From positions 124,001 to 188,000 of the forward strand of contig NZ_JAKRVX010000001.1 of the NCBI RefSeq assembly GCF_023638035.1: a DNA stretch of 64,000 nt, given 5' to 3'. The notes beneath the pieces were generated by a model. It was given only the letters and a program-made list of their open reading frames with translations, had not been told where the DNA came from and did not search any database. Within the stretch, counting starts at the first letter, position 1; the number at the start of each line of letters is the position of its first letter. Made by a program: the position numbers and the translations under genes. Shown piece by piece: positions 33,647 through 41,660 of this stretch. Source of the DNA: Natronocalculus amylovorans. GTDB lineage: Archaea; Halobacteriota; Halobacteria; Halobacteriales; Haloferacaceae.

Positions 33647-34837
33647 ATGGTAAACCCAGATCGATCGCGACGGAAGTTTATTCTCGCCGGTGGTGCTCTT
33701 GGAACTGCAGCGTTCGCAGGCTGTCTTGGAGATGATGATAGCGACGGGAACGGTCAAGCAGGTGCTGGTCTTGGTGGTAATGGTGGTAATGGGGGCAGTG
33801 ATACTGGAAACGGTGGCTCAACTGATTCGATGCTTACCGATCAGTTTGATCCGGACAACCCTGACTGGATGAACAACAACTACTATGGCAGTGCAGTTAT
33901 CGAGCAGGACTACGTTCGCGGGCGTCTCGCCGATCTTGAAGCGATGGGTGACCGTGGCCAAACCGAGGCCGCACACGGAATTGAGCCACAAGAGCTTCCA
34001 GACGATGAAGATGAGTGGATCGACCCAGATACGCTCGTCTACGCTGAACTCCCACGAGAGGACAGTGAAGCAGCATACGCAGAGCAGTTGGAGCCGATGA
34101 TTGAGAAGTTGGAAGCAGAGACCGGTAAAGAGGTCCAATTTCAAACGATCGACAGCTATGCAGCAGTCGTCGAAGCAATGCGGTCGGAGCGAATCCATAT
34201 CGCAAACTTTGCGACTGGGAATACGCCGTTTGGTGTTAACCTCGCTGGAATGGTTCCGCTTGCGATGGGTGTTGATGGTGGAGAATTCGGCTACAGGCTG
34301 TTTGCAATCACACGTGCGGATCATGAGATCTCAAGCGTCGAAGAATTCAAAGACGATGATGGGTACCGGATTGCGCACACTGAAGCAAGCTCAAACTCAG
34401 GGCATCAGGCACCGTCAGCGCTCTTTGACGAATTTTTCGATATAACCTACGAAGAAAACTACAATCCGGAATTCTCGGGGGGTCACGAACAGAGCGGCCG
34501 TGGTGTTGCGTTCGGCGACTTTGACGGTGGGCCAATTTGTAGTACCTGTTTGGATAATACTGTCGAGGCTGTGGACGATATTGAGTGGGATGATTATAAG
34601 ATCCTCTGGGCATCTGACCCATTCCCACCAGGACCGATCGGTTACCGATACAACCTCCACCCTGACATCGTCGAAGGTGCACGAGAAACGTGGCTAAACA
34701 CAAATTGGGAAGGAACATCGTACGGCGACGAGGCTGGATATCCGGAGTATGTTGAAGTGGACTACGTGAATCATTGGCATGAGATCATGATCATCCAGCG
34801 ATTCAACGATGTCCAGTACGACCAGGAGAATCTCTAG
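33647..34837 (+). CDS. phnD: Phosphonate/phosphite-type ABC transporter substrate-binding lipoprotein
   Basis: A 396-residue secreted lipoprotein. The N terminus RSRRKFILAGGALGTAAFAGCLG has a Tat twin-arginine motif and a lipobox ending in cysteine 24, then a Gly/Asn-rich linker. The body matches PhnD-type binding proteins (LEPMIEKLEAETGKEVQFQTIDSYAAVVEAM, then SNSGHQAPSALF, the anion-binding segment). It imports phosphonate, phosphite or phosphate esters with the three genes after it. ATG 33647 is preferred to the GTG just before. A TATA-like TATTTTACT lies about 28 bases upstream. Confidence 0.88.
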   Translation: MVNPDRSRRKFILAGGALGTAAFAGCLGDDDSDGNGQAGAGLGGNGGNGGSDTGNGGSTDSMLTDQFDPDNPDWMNNNYYGSAVIEQDYVRGRLADLEAMGDRGQTEAAHGIEPQELPDDEDEWIDPDTLVYAELPREDSEAAYAEQLEPMIEKLEAETGKEVQFQTIDSYAAVVEAMRSERIHIANFATGNTPFGVNLAGMVPLAMGVDGGEFGYRLFAITRADHEISSVEEFKDDDGYRIAHTEASSNSGHQAPSALFDEFFDITYEENYNPEFSGGHEQSGRGVAFGDFDGGPICSTCLDNTVEAVDDIEWDDYKILWASDPFPPGPIGYRYNLHPDIVEGARETWLNTNWEGTSYGDEAGYPEYVEVDYVNHWHEIMIIQRFNDVQYDQENL

Positions 34838-34864
34838 ACCACTGTACCCTAATTTTATAAACAG

Positions 34865-35719
34865 ATGCTGGAAGTTACCAACTTACGAAAGGTGTACCCG
34901 ACTGGTGATGAAGCGCTGAAAGGCATTACCACGACGGTTGACGGCAACGAAATTGTCTCAATGATTGGCCCCAGTGGGGCTGGAAAATCGACATTCATCC
35001 GGTGTATCAATCGACTTACCGAACCAACCGAAGGGGAAGTCACACTTGACGGACAGGAGTTGACACGGCTTTCAAAAACGGACCTACGGAAGGTTCGGCG
35101 CGATATTGGCATGGTATTTCAGGAGTATAATTTGGTTGAGCGTCTCTCAGTGATGGAGAATGTGCTCTCTGGCCGATTAGGATACGTCTCAAACTGGGCT
35201 GCGTTTAGACGAAACTTCCCACAGGAAGATGTAGAGAGAGCATTTGAAATTTTAGAGACCGTCGGTTTGGGAGGTATGGAGAATAAACGGGCCGATGAAC
35301 TCTCTGGCGGACAGCGTCAGCGAGTTGGTATTGCTCGAGCAGTTATTCAAGAGCCAAAGATCTTGTTGGCCGACGAACCGACGAGCAGTCTTGATCCGGA
35401 TACATCCCACGCGGTAATGGATCTCCTTACCGATATTGCTGAAACCGAAAATATCCCGGTGCTAATTAATATTCATGAAGTGCCACTGGCCGTTGAGTAT
35501 GCCGATCGGATACTTGGCCTTCATAACGGCGAGTTGGTCTTCGATGGAAAAACGACCGCCCTCGATGACCATGCAAAAGATGTGATCTATCGTGGTGCCG
35601 TGCCGGAGACCGCAACGCAAGTCGGTGCGACAACACGGTCCGAGACTAGAGCAACCGACTCAACCACGGCCACAGCCACCCCAAGTACGCCACACCGTGC
35701 AGCGACAGGTGAAGACTAA
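34865..35719 (+). CDS. phnC: Phosphonate-type ABC transporter ATP-binding protein
   Basis: A 284-residue ABC ATPase. Walker A is GPSGAGKST, the Q-loop is VFQEYN, the signature is LSGGQRQRV and Walker B is [12 protein letters not shown] with a switch histidine in [25 protein letters not shown] is typical of PhnC. The last 40 residues are a Thr/Ala-rich tail of low complexity, unlike bacterial PhnC, running to the start of the first permease one base later. Confidence 0.93.
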   Translation: MLEVTNLRKVYPTGDEALKGITTTVDGNEIVSMIGPSGAGKSTFIRCINRLTEPTEGEVTLDGQELTRLSKTDLRKVRRDIGMVFQEYNLVERLSVMENVLSGRLGYVSNWAAFRRNFPQEDVERAFEILETVGLGGMENKRADELSGGQRQRVGIARAVIQEPKILLADEPTSSLDPDTSHAVMDLLTDIAETENIPVLINIHEVPLAVEYADRILGLHNGELVFDGKTTALDDHAKDVIYRGAVPETATQVGATTRSETRATDSTTATATPSTPHRAATGED

Positions 35720-35720
35720 G

Positions 35721-36536
35721 ATGGCAACAGAACAGACTCCAGTAACAACGTGGCAACGTCCAACGGTATTCTATAATCATACCGTCAAATGGGTTGTCTA
35801 TGTTCTCACAACGCTTTTTGTCCTCTGGTCGCTCGTAAGCCTCCTTGGAGGTGTCTCTCCACAACGAATTGTTGATGGAATGGGGTTTGGTGCCTCGTTA
35901 GTAAGTTCGATGGTCCCACCGGAGACTGAAGCAACTGCGGTCAATCGGGTGATTGGTTTAGTTCTCGAAAGCATCGCCATGGCGATGATTGCAACCGTAA
36001 CTGGAATTCTCATTTCGATACCGGTTGCGTTTGGAGCAGCAGGCAATCTCATGCCACGCTCTGTGTATGCACTTAATCGAGGGATTATCAGCGTCTCACG
36101 TGCTGTTGATGGGCTTATTGTTGCAATTATCGCAGTCAAAGCAGTTGGAATTGGACCCCTTGCCGGCATCATCGCAATTTCGTTCAAAACGGTCGGCTTC
36201 TTTTCAAAACTGCTTGCAGAGGATATCGAGGATGTTGACATGGGTGCAATGGAGGCGATCGAAGCAACCGGCGCATCCAAACTCCAAAGCGTGCTGTACG
36301 GCATTGTCCCACAAGTTGTCCCTCGGTTTATCGGCTTAACCGTCTACCGTTGGGATATTAACCTCCGTGCTTCTGCAATCGTTGGAATTGTCGGTGCAGG
36401 TGGTATTGGTACACTGCTTTTACAAGCGTTCTCTCGGTACGAATACAACTACGTTGCCACAATTTTGCTGGCAATCATTCTTGTTGTCTTAGCCGGTGAG
36501 CTGTTCAGCGCATACGTTCGAAAACGGGTGCAATAA
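35721..36536 (+). CDS. phnE: Phosphonate-type ABC transporter permease 1
   Basis: A 271-residue permease with about six membrane segments. The EAA loop, contacting PhnC, is MEAIEATGASKLQSVLYGIVPQVVPRFIG. The start MATEQTPVTTW at 35721 follows the phnC stop by one base. It is a paralogue of the next gene (both have VYRWDIN and GAGGIG near the end), so the transporter probably uses a permease heterodimer. Confidence 0.92.
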   Translation: MATEQTPVTTWQRPTVFYNHTVKWVVYVLTTLFVLWSLVSLLGGVSPQRIVDGMGFGASLVSSMVPPETEATAVNRVIGLVLESIAMAMIATVTGILISIPVAFGAAGNLMPRSVYALNRGIISVSRAVDGLIVAIIAVKAVGIGPLAGIIAISFKTVGFFSKLLAEDIEDVDMGAMEAIEATGASKLQSVLYGIVPQVVPRFIGLTVYRWDINLRASAIVGIVGAGGIGTLLLQAFSRYEYNYVATILLAIILVVLAGELFSAYVRKRVQ

Positions 36537-37333
36537 TGTCGATAGAAACACAAAAATCATGGAAACGGTTCGATCGAAGAGCAACACTCACCCGATATCT
36601 CATCGGACTCATTTCATTGGCTGTTGTCGTCGCCTCGTGGCGGTATCTCGCAATGGATCTGCAGTATTTCGCATCTGCACCAGCAGAGATTGCGGATCTG
36701 TTCGAGCGAAGCTATCCGCCTGCATGGTCAACAGCCCCTGGTATCGTTGCGCCGATGATCGAAACCATACACATCGCAGTTGTTGGGACAATTGTGGCAG
36801 TTATTCTCTCGATACCAGTGGCGTTTATTACAGCTGAAAATACCACACCAAACAATTACACGTACGCACTCGGGAAGCTCATCGTTACAGTAACTCGATC
36901 GGTTCACATCATCATTTGGGCGCTTATTTTTGTGGTTATGTTTGGCCCCGGCGCATTCGCAGGGACGGTTGCGATTGCGGTCCGATCGATCGGATTCTGT
37001 GGCAAACTCCTTGGGGAAGAGATTGAGGAGATCGATTTCAATCAGGTCGAAGCTGTAAGCGCAGCAGGTGCAACCAAAATTCAACAGATGATCTATGGAA
37101 TATTCCCACAGATCATGCCGGCAGTTGTTGGATTAAGCGTCTATCGATGGGATATCAACGTCCGTGGTGCGACTATTCTCGGCTTCGTTGGTGCAGGCGG
37201 TATCGGTGTACAACTATTTAATGCAATCAATGCGTTCCAGTGGCGAGCGGTTTCGTTGATCATTCTTGCAATCTTGCTGGTAGTATTTGCCAGCGAGGGT
37301 ATCTCTGCGTATGCACGAGCAAAGGTTCGCTAA
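36536..37333 (+). CDS. phnE: Phosphonate-type ABC transporter permease 2
   Basis: A 265-residue permease paralogous to the previous gene, with about six membrane helices and the EAA loop VEAVSAAGATKIQQMIYGIFPQIMPAVVG. Its ATG overlaps the upstream stop (TAATG), so translation is coupled. Tandem phnE genes are a known arrangement. No C-P lyase or phosphonatase gene lies in the window, so the fate of the substrate is not shown. Confidence 0.92.
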   Translation: MSIETQKSWKRFDRRATLTRYLIGLISLAVVVASWRYLAMDLQYFASAPAEIADLFERSYPPAWSTAPGIVAPMIETIHIAVVGTIVAVILSIPVAFITAENTTPNNYTYALGKLIVTVTRSVHIIIWALIFVVMFGPGAFAGTVAIAVRSIGFCGKLLGEEIEEIDFNQVEAVSAAGATKIQQMIYGIFPQIMPAVVGLSVYRWDINVRGATILGFVGAGGIGVQLFNAINAFQWRAVSLIILAILLVVFASEGISAYARAKVR

Positions 37334-37351
37334 TGGTTCGATAATCTCACA

Positions 37352-37963
37352 ATGAACAATCAACAGCGACGATCGATATTGGCAACGATCGCAGGTGTGT
37401 GTACGCTTGCAGGCTGTGTAGGGATACAGAGTGCAGTGCAGTCACACAGCCAGCGCACTGAAGATGATCGCTCTCGGTCCAGTGACAAACAGCTGAACGA
37501 CGCACCATCACAATCAATTACGACCGTCATTGATGAGCCGCTCGAAGAGGCAACAGTAAACATTGTTGCTGAAGACGAAATGAGATTTGATCCACAGTTG
37601 GTGTGGATCAAATCCGGTGGATCAGTAACGTGGACAAATTGGGATGATCACGATCGGCATGATATTGTATCGTTCCCAGATCGAATACCCGATGGTGCGA
37701 CCAAATTCCAAAGCGATCGACTCACATACAGAGAGCGCTTCACGCACACATTTGAACAGGAAGGCATCTACGACTACGTCTGTACGCCACACGCGTCGTG
37801 GATGGTTGGTCGCGTTATTGTTGGTACTCCTGAGATTGGCAAAGAGCCAGCAATGACCGCTGACAATACGGCCCTCGAATCCGGTGCTGCTGCTATTTTT
37901 ACCGAATTGAACACGAGAACACAAACAATCGGAACGGAGCCAGACTGTGGCTGCCCAGAATAA
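37352..37963 (+). CDS. Halocyanin-like blue copper lipoprotein
   Basis: A 203-residue secreted protein. The N terminus QQRRSILATIAGVCTLAGCVG has twin arginines and a lipobox with cysteine 22. The cupredoxin domain (about 68-155) shows the type I copper ligands: His in DDHDRHDIVSF, Cys in YDYVC, His in TPHAS and Met in WMVG. After it comes a 45-residue tail ending DCGCPE. Halocyanins carry electrons at the outer membrane face. Lying 18 bases after the second permease, it may belong to the transporter operon, which is unusual. Confidence 0.8.
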   Translation: MNNQQRRSILATIAGVCTLAGCVGIQSAVQSHSQRTEDDRSRSSDKQLNDAPSQSITTVIDEPLEEATVNIVAEDEMRFDPQLVWIKSGGSVTWTNWDDHDRHDIVSFPDRIPDGATKFQSDRLTYRERFTHTFEQEGIYDYVCTPHASWMVGRVIVGTPEIGKEPAMTADNTALESGAAAIFTELNTRTQTIGTEPDCGCPE

Positions 37964-37984
37964 TCACTACTGGTAGTAAGATCA

Positions 37985-38683
37985 ATGACAACAACAACGA
38001 CAACAAACGACCAGAACCGACATACAGACGTCCTGCTGTTTGATATGGATGGTGTAATCCTCAAAGGGTGGGGAACGGATGCAAGCGTCCATACAGAAGC
38101 GCTCTCCGAGACGCTTGAAATGTACGATATCACACCGGAACCGAGCGTATGGAGCGCCCTTGATACCTACGAGTACACCGAGACATTCATTTCAGCGTGT
38201 GAGACGATCGGGGTGGATCCAGCGAAATTTTATGCTGATCGGGAAGTACAGAGTGCCACGCGTGCCATCAATCGGCTCAAAGCGGGTGAAAGAGGCTTAT
38301 ATACAGATGCAAAAGCCCTTGAGGCGCTCGCAGACGAGTACACACTTGGATTGGTAAGCAACAACTACGATCCAACAGTCACATTTGTTGTAGATCATTT
38401 CGGAATTGACGTGTTTTCGTTTGTTCGTGGTCGCGACACCGGTGTTGAAGGCTTTACTCGACGAAAACCCGAGCCGGATTATTTGCTTGAAGGACTCTCT
38501 GCGCTCGATGCAGAGAGTGGATTCTACATTGGCGATCGTGAAACAGACATCATTGCCGGTAAGCGGGCTGGATTAGAGCCGATATTTATCCGCCGATCGC
38601 ACAATCGTTCACTGTCGCTCAGCGTCGAGCCTGCATATGAAATAACCTCGCTTTCAGAACTCCTGTCGATCATTTCGCCCTGA
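37985..38683 (+). CDS. HAD-superfamily hydrolase
   Basis: A 232-residue phosphatase-type HAD enzyme. Motif I is LLFDMDGVIL (nucleophile and general-acid Asp), motif II is LGLVSNN, motif III lysine is in FTRRKPEP and motif IV is YIGDRETDIIAG. The alpha-helical cap is small, of the phosphoglycolate/phosphonatase type, but the lysine that phosphonoacetaldehyde hydrolase needs cannot be assigned. It follows the halocyanin gene by 21 bases and may process the phosphorus compound brought in by the transporter. Confidence 0.8.
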   Translation: MTTTTTTNDQNRHTDVLLFDMDGVILKGWGTDASVHTEALSETLEMYDITPEPSVWSALDTYEYTETFISACETIGVDPAKFYADREVQSATRAINRLKAGERGLYTDAKALEALADEYTLGLVSNNYDPTVTFVVDHFGIDVFSFVRGRDTGVEGFTRRKPEPDYLLEGLSALDAESGFYIGDRETDIIAGKRAGLEPIFIRRSHNRSLSLSVEPAYEITSLSELLSIISP

Positions 38684-38688
38684 CTGAT

Positions 38689-39321
38689 TCAGCTTTCGTC
38701 GGTTGTGTGTGGTGTGTACTGCATGTACACTGCGGCATCATCTGCAAACGAGACCGCATCTGAGCCAAACGAGTCCGCATATCGGACAATAAGCGTAATC
38801 AGAATCTCTGGTTCGGTTAACCGGTAGCCGTCCGATCGATCGAGCAGTCCTGCATCCACCAAATCGCTTGCGGCAGCACTAATTGTTGGCCGAGAAACGT
38901 CTAACGCAGCAGCGATGGCTGCACCGGTGGTGTCCGGATCGCGAAGCAGTTCGATAATCATCCGGCGAGGAGTCGTCCGGCGAAGATAGCCGATCGCTTG
39001 TTTCTCAAAGTCAGTAAACCGATCAGCGCTAACATAGCGCCTGTATTCACCATCTTTGAACGATTCAACTCGACCTGCGTCTTCGAGCTGCCGAAGATGG
39101 TACTGTGTTTCACCAGTCCCTAAGCGGAGGTCATCACGGAGCTTCGAAAAATGGGCCCCCGGAGTCGTCCGAACGTAGCCACAGATTGCATCTCGAGTTT
39201 CGTTATCGTCTGTGTCCGATGATGCCGTTGCGCTTGCAGTGCCGACGAACGGGGCTGCAGCTCCAATCGCAGCAAAACGTCGAAGCGTTGCCCGTTTCCG
39301 TTCGTCGACTCTATCTGTCAT
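38689..39321 (-). CDS. Two-winged-helix regulator with export-like N terminus
   Basis: A 210-residue protein. Residues 45-105 form a winged helix (ICGYVRTTPGAHFSKLRDDLRLGTGETQYHLRQLEDAGRV) and 110-175 a second one (GAAIAAALDVSRPTISAAASDLVDAGLL). The first 35 residues, with LRRFAAIGAAAPFVGTASATA, look like a Tat signal with an AxA cleavage site, odd for a DNA-binding protein. A TATA element (minus strand TTTTATC, 26 bases upstream) supports ATG 39321, so this N terminus is real. It converges on the HAD gene and may control the phn cluster. Confidence 0.7.
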   Translation of the reverse strand: MTDRVDERKRATLRRFAAIGAAAPFVGTASATASSDTDDNETRDAICGYVRTTPGAHFSKLRDDLRLGTGETQYHLRQLEDAGRVESFKDGEYRRYVSADRFTDFEKQAIGYLRRTTPRRMIIELLRDPDTTGAAIAAALDVSRPTISAAASDLVDAGLLDRSDGYRLTEPEILITLIVRYADSFGSDAVSFADDAAVYMQYTPHTTDES

Positions 39322-39360
39322 TCAATCAAGTGTAGGTATGGGTTCTGATAAAAGTACTTC

Positions 39361-39406
39361 GTCCCTACGGACGGTGCTGGCAATCCGATACGTATCCGGT
39401 AGGGAC
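39361..39406. promoter_or_regulatory. Large inverted repeat between the SPFH and regulator genes
   Basis: GTCCCTAC (39361-39368) pairs with GTAGGGAC (39399-39406), extended by GGA/TCC past a one-base bulge. The loop contains the 10-bp palindrome GATACGTATC (39387-39396). It lies just after the SPFH stop and directly upstream of the regulator's TATA element, so it may be a terminator, an operator or both. Confidence 0.5.
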
Positions 39407-39422
39407 TGGATACTCTCGCGTT

Positions 39423-40604
39423 TTATTGCTCTTTCTCAACTTCTTTTTCGCCACCATCAGTTGACGGTTCAGTTTCCAACTCTTTTTCAACCGAGCCGCC
39501 ATCCTCATCGACCTCCTCAATCACTTCGTTGGCCGATCGGATGTCGGAACCGCTATCGCCTGCTTTGATCTTCTCTGCTTCCTGTTCAAGCTGTTCGATA
39601 TCGAGTTCGGCAGCATCGTCAATCTGACCGAGGATCTGTTCGATGTTATCCAATCCAAGCAGTTCGCGTGTTTCGGAATCAAAGTCAAGTCCCTGCAGAG
39701 CTTGGCTTTCTTGGATATCGCTTCCGGAGAGCTGTTTGCCGTAGCGGCCAACAAGCGAGGTGAGCTCTTGTGGGAGGACGAACGTCGTCGATTCGCCTTG
39801 CCCGATCGCTTCGAGCGTCTCCATCCCACGCTCAATAATTGCACGCTCACCCATCGATTCTGCGGATTTTGCACGCAGAACTGTCGAAATCGCGTCACCC
39901 TGGGCTTCGAGAATCTGGCTCTGTTTCTCACCTTGTGCACGGATAATGTTCGACTGTTTATCACCCTCTGCTTTCTCAACCGCACTTCGGCGTTCACCCT
40001 GTGCTTCGAGAATCATTGCACGGCGGCGGCGCTCTGCGGAGGTTTGTTGCTCCATCGCTTGCTGGACATCTTTAGATGGGTTGACTTCCCGAACCTCAAC
40101 GCTCTCAACGCGAATCCCCCACTCGTCGGTTGGTTCATCCAACTCAGTGCGGATCTTTGCATTAATTTCTTGTCGTTTGTTGAGCGTATCGTCAAGTTCC
40201 ATATCCCCAAGCACTGCACGGAGCGTCGTCTGTGCAAGGTTTGAGACCGCTTTTTTGTAGTCATCAACTTCGAGGAACGCCTTCTTCGCATCCATCACTT
40301 TGATATACACGACGGCATCAGCAGTCACTGGAGAATTATCTCGAGTGATTGCTTCCTGTCGTGGAACATCCAGTGTTTGTGTACGCATATCGAACGGATA
40401 CGTCCGAGAGACAAACGGTGGGATGAAATTGATACCGGGCTCAAGCAGTTTTCGGTACTCTCCGAAGACGGTGAGTGCCTTCTTTTCATATGCATCGACA
40501 ATCTCAATCGCCTGCCAGATTGTGACAACAATTAAGAAAATGAAAAGGAGGCCGATCACCGTAGCTCCGAACTCAACCTGTAAGAGTGTCGCTACGGGGT
40601 CCAT
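39423..40604 (-). CDS. SPFH/band 7 (stomatin-like) membrane protein
   Basis: A 393-residue protein. One membrane helix at about 12-33 is followed by the SPFH domain (VFGEYRKLLEPGINFIPPFVSRTYPFDMRTQTLDVP) and a long Ala/Glu/Gln/Arg coiled-coil (about 190-265, with repeated EAQGERRSAVEKAEGDKQS). The C-terminal 70 residues are acidic and disordered. Such proteins assemble into membrane scaffolds. It lies 69 bases after an NfeD gene in the same direction, the classic STOPP pair. Confidence 0.9.
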   Translation of the reverse strand: MDPVATLLQVEFGATVIGLLFIFLIVVTIWQAIEIVDAYEKKALTVFGEYRKLLEPGINFIPPFVSRTYPFDMRTQTLDVPRQEAITRDNSPVTADAVVYIKVMDAKKAFLEVDDYKKAVSNLAQTTLRAVLGDMELDDTLNKRQEINAKIRTELDEPTDEWGIRVESVEVREVNPSKDVQQAMEQQTSAERRRRAMILEAQGERRSAVEKAEGDKQSNIIRAQGEKQSQILEAQGDAISTVLRAKSAESMGERAIIERGMETLEAIGQGESTTFVLPQELTSLVGRYGKQLSGSDIQESQALQGLDFDSETRELLGLDNIEQILGQIDDAAELDIEQLEQEAEKIKAGDSGSDIRSANEVIEEVDEDGGSVEKELETEPSTDGGEKEVEKEQ

Positions 40605-40673
40605 ATAGTCAGTAAGTGTGACAGACCCATAAGGATTGGCCTCATGTCGCGTGGACGCTACACGCTCGGGTAG

Positions 40674-41276
40674 TTATGTTTCGAACTCCGGTTCTCGCTC
40701 ACGAGTTGCAGTCGATTCTGTAGTGTCAGACGAATCGCTACCATTCGATCGTTCCCGTCCTGCTTTGAGCTCACGATCGATCTCATCCGCTTCGATGATC
40801 TCCAGTGATTCAACGGTGACGACATTCCCACCACCGGGGTCAACAATCATCACTTCTGCCCCTTCCGGTATTGGCTCATCAAGCGATCGGGCCGAGTAGT
40901 ATGGATTAAATCCACCACCGCGAATTTTTATTTGTCCCTCCGACCCAGTAACGCGTTCAGTTACGACTCCGGTTTTTCCGCGAAGGGAGCGAGAATCTTT
41001 CGTTTGCTGTTGGCCCTTGCCACCGTAGAAATCAAACTCGTTGTAGCCGTAGAAGGCGATCGCACCGAACAAGAGTACAAAAATACCGAGAATGAATGGA
41101 CTCGCAAGGGGGCCTAGTGCTAACCCGACAAGGCCAGCCCCAAGCAGTGCAATTCCAACCACAATGAAGTTTGCACCCGGAGCGATCGCTTCGGCGAGCG
41201 AAATCAATAGTCCGGCTGTAATGAGGAGGAGCGGAATCGAGTCCGTGAGGAATTCCAACTGGAGCAACACGCTCAT
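40674..41276 (-). CDS. NfeD-like membrane protein
   Basis: A 200-residue protein. Four hydrophobic segments fill the first 90 residues, and the OB-fold NfeD domain follows (SLRGKTGVVTERVTGSEGQIKIRGGGFNPYYSAR, about 98-150) with an acidic tail. It lacks the serine protease domain of long NfeD forms. NfeD proteins partner with the SPFH protein encoded next; together they may organise membrane proteins. Confidence 0.87.
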   Translation of the reverse strand: MSVLLQLEFLTDSIPLLLITAGLLISLAEAIAPGANFIVVGIALLGAGLVGLALGPLASPFILGIFVLLFGAIAFYGYNEFDFYGGKGQQQTKDSRSLRGKTGVVTERVTGSEGQIKIRGGGFNPYYSARSLDEPIPEGAEVMIVDPGGGNVVTVESLEIIEADEIDRELKAGRERSNGSDSSDTTESTATREREPEFET

Positions 41277-41330
41277 ACAGTCCGTACGTGACCAACGTGA
41301 TTAAGGTTTGCACATACCAAACACGCCCTG

Positions 41331-41630
41331 CTAAATTGCAGTGAGAATGAGAACGACGGTCAGAGCAACCCCAATCACAACGAAGATGGCATTCTCTAGT
41401 TTGACAGATTCGGGTTCGATCGGCCGTGTGAGCACGGATTCTTGGCGCTCTTTTTCTCGCTTTGCCTCTGCTTCCGGGCCAACATCATCGATTGCGAACT
41501 TCCACTCGGATTCGGTGTCATCGACAACAGGCTCCGCTGGCTGGGCGTCCCCATCAGCATCCGGGAGAGAACGCTCCGGTTTTTCGGTCTCTGTCGAAGA
41601 CTGAGAAGGCTCATCGGAGGAATTACTCAT
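41331..41630 (-). CDS. DUF7312-type small membrane protein
   Basis: A 99-residue protein: 45 acidic, low-complexity residues, a short conserved patch (SEWKFAIDDVGPEAE), then one C-terminal membrane helix (AIFVVIGVALTVVLILTAI). I recall the conserved patch from haloarchaeal DUF7312 proteins. The topology is that of a tail-anchored protein with a cytoplasmic acidic head. Function is unknown. It lies between pyruvate kinase (30 bases upstream) and nfeD, all in one direction. Confidence 0.65.
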   Translation of the reverse strand: MSNSSDEPSQSSTETEKPERSLPDADGDAQPAEPVVDDTESEWKFAIDDVGPEAEAKREKERQESVLTRPIEPESVKLENAIFVVIGVALTVVLILTAI

Positions 41631-41660
41631 ACTGATATTCTGTGCTTGACGGTGAAATGA

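Noticed and set aside
33647-38683. Complete phosphonate catabolism cluster
   Set aside because: Only transport genes are present; no phnG-M, phnX, phnW or phosphite dehydrogenase is seen, so catabolism is not claimed.
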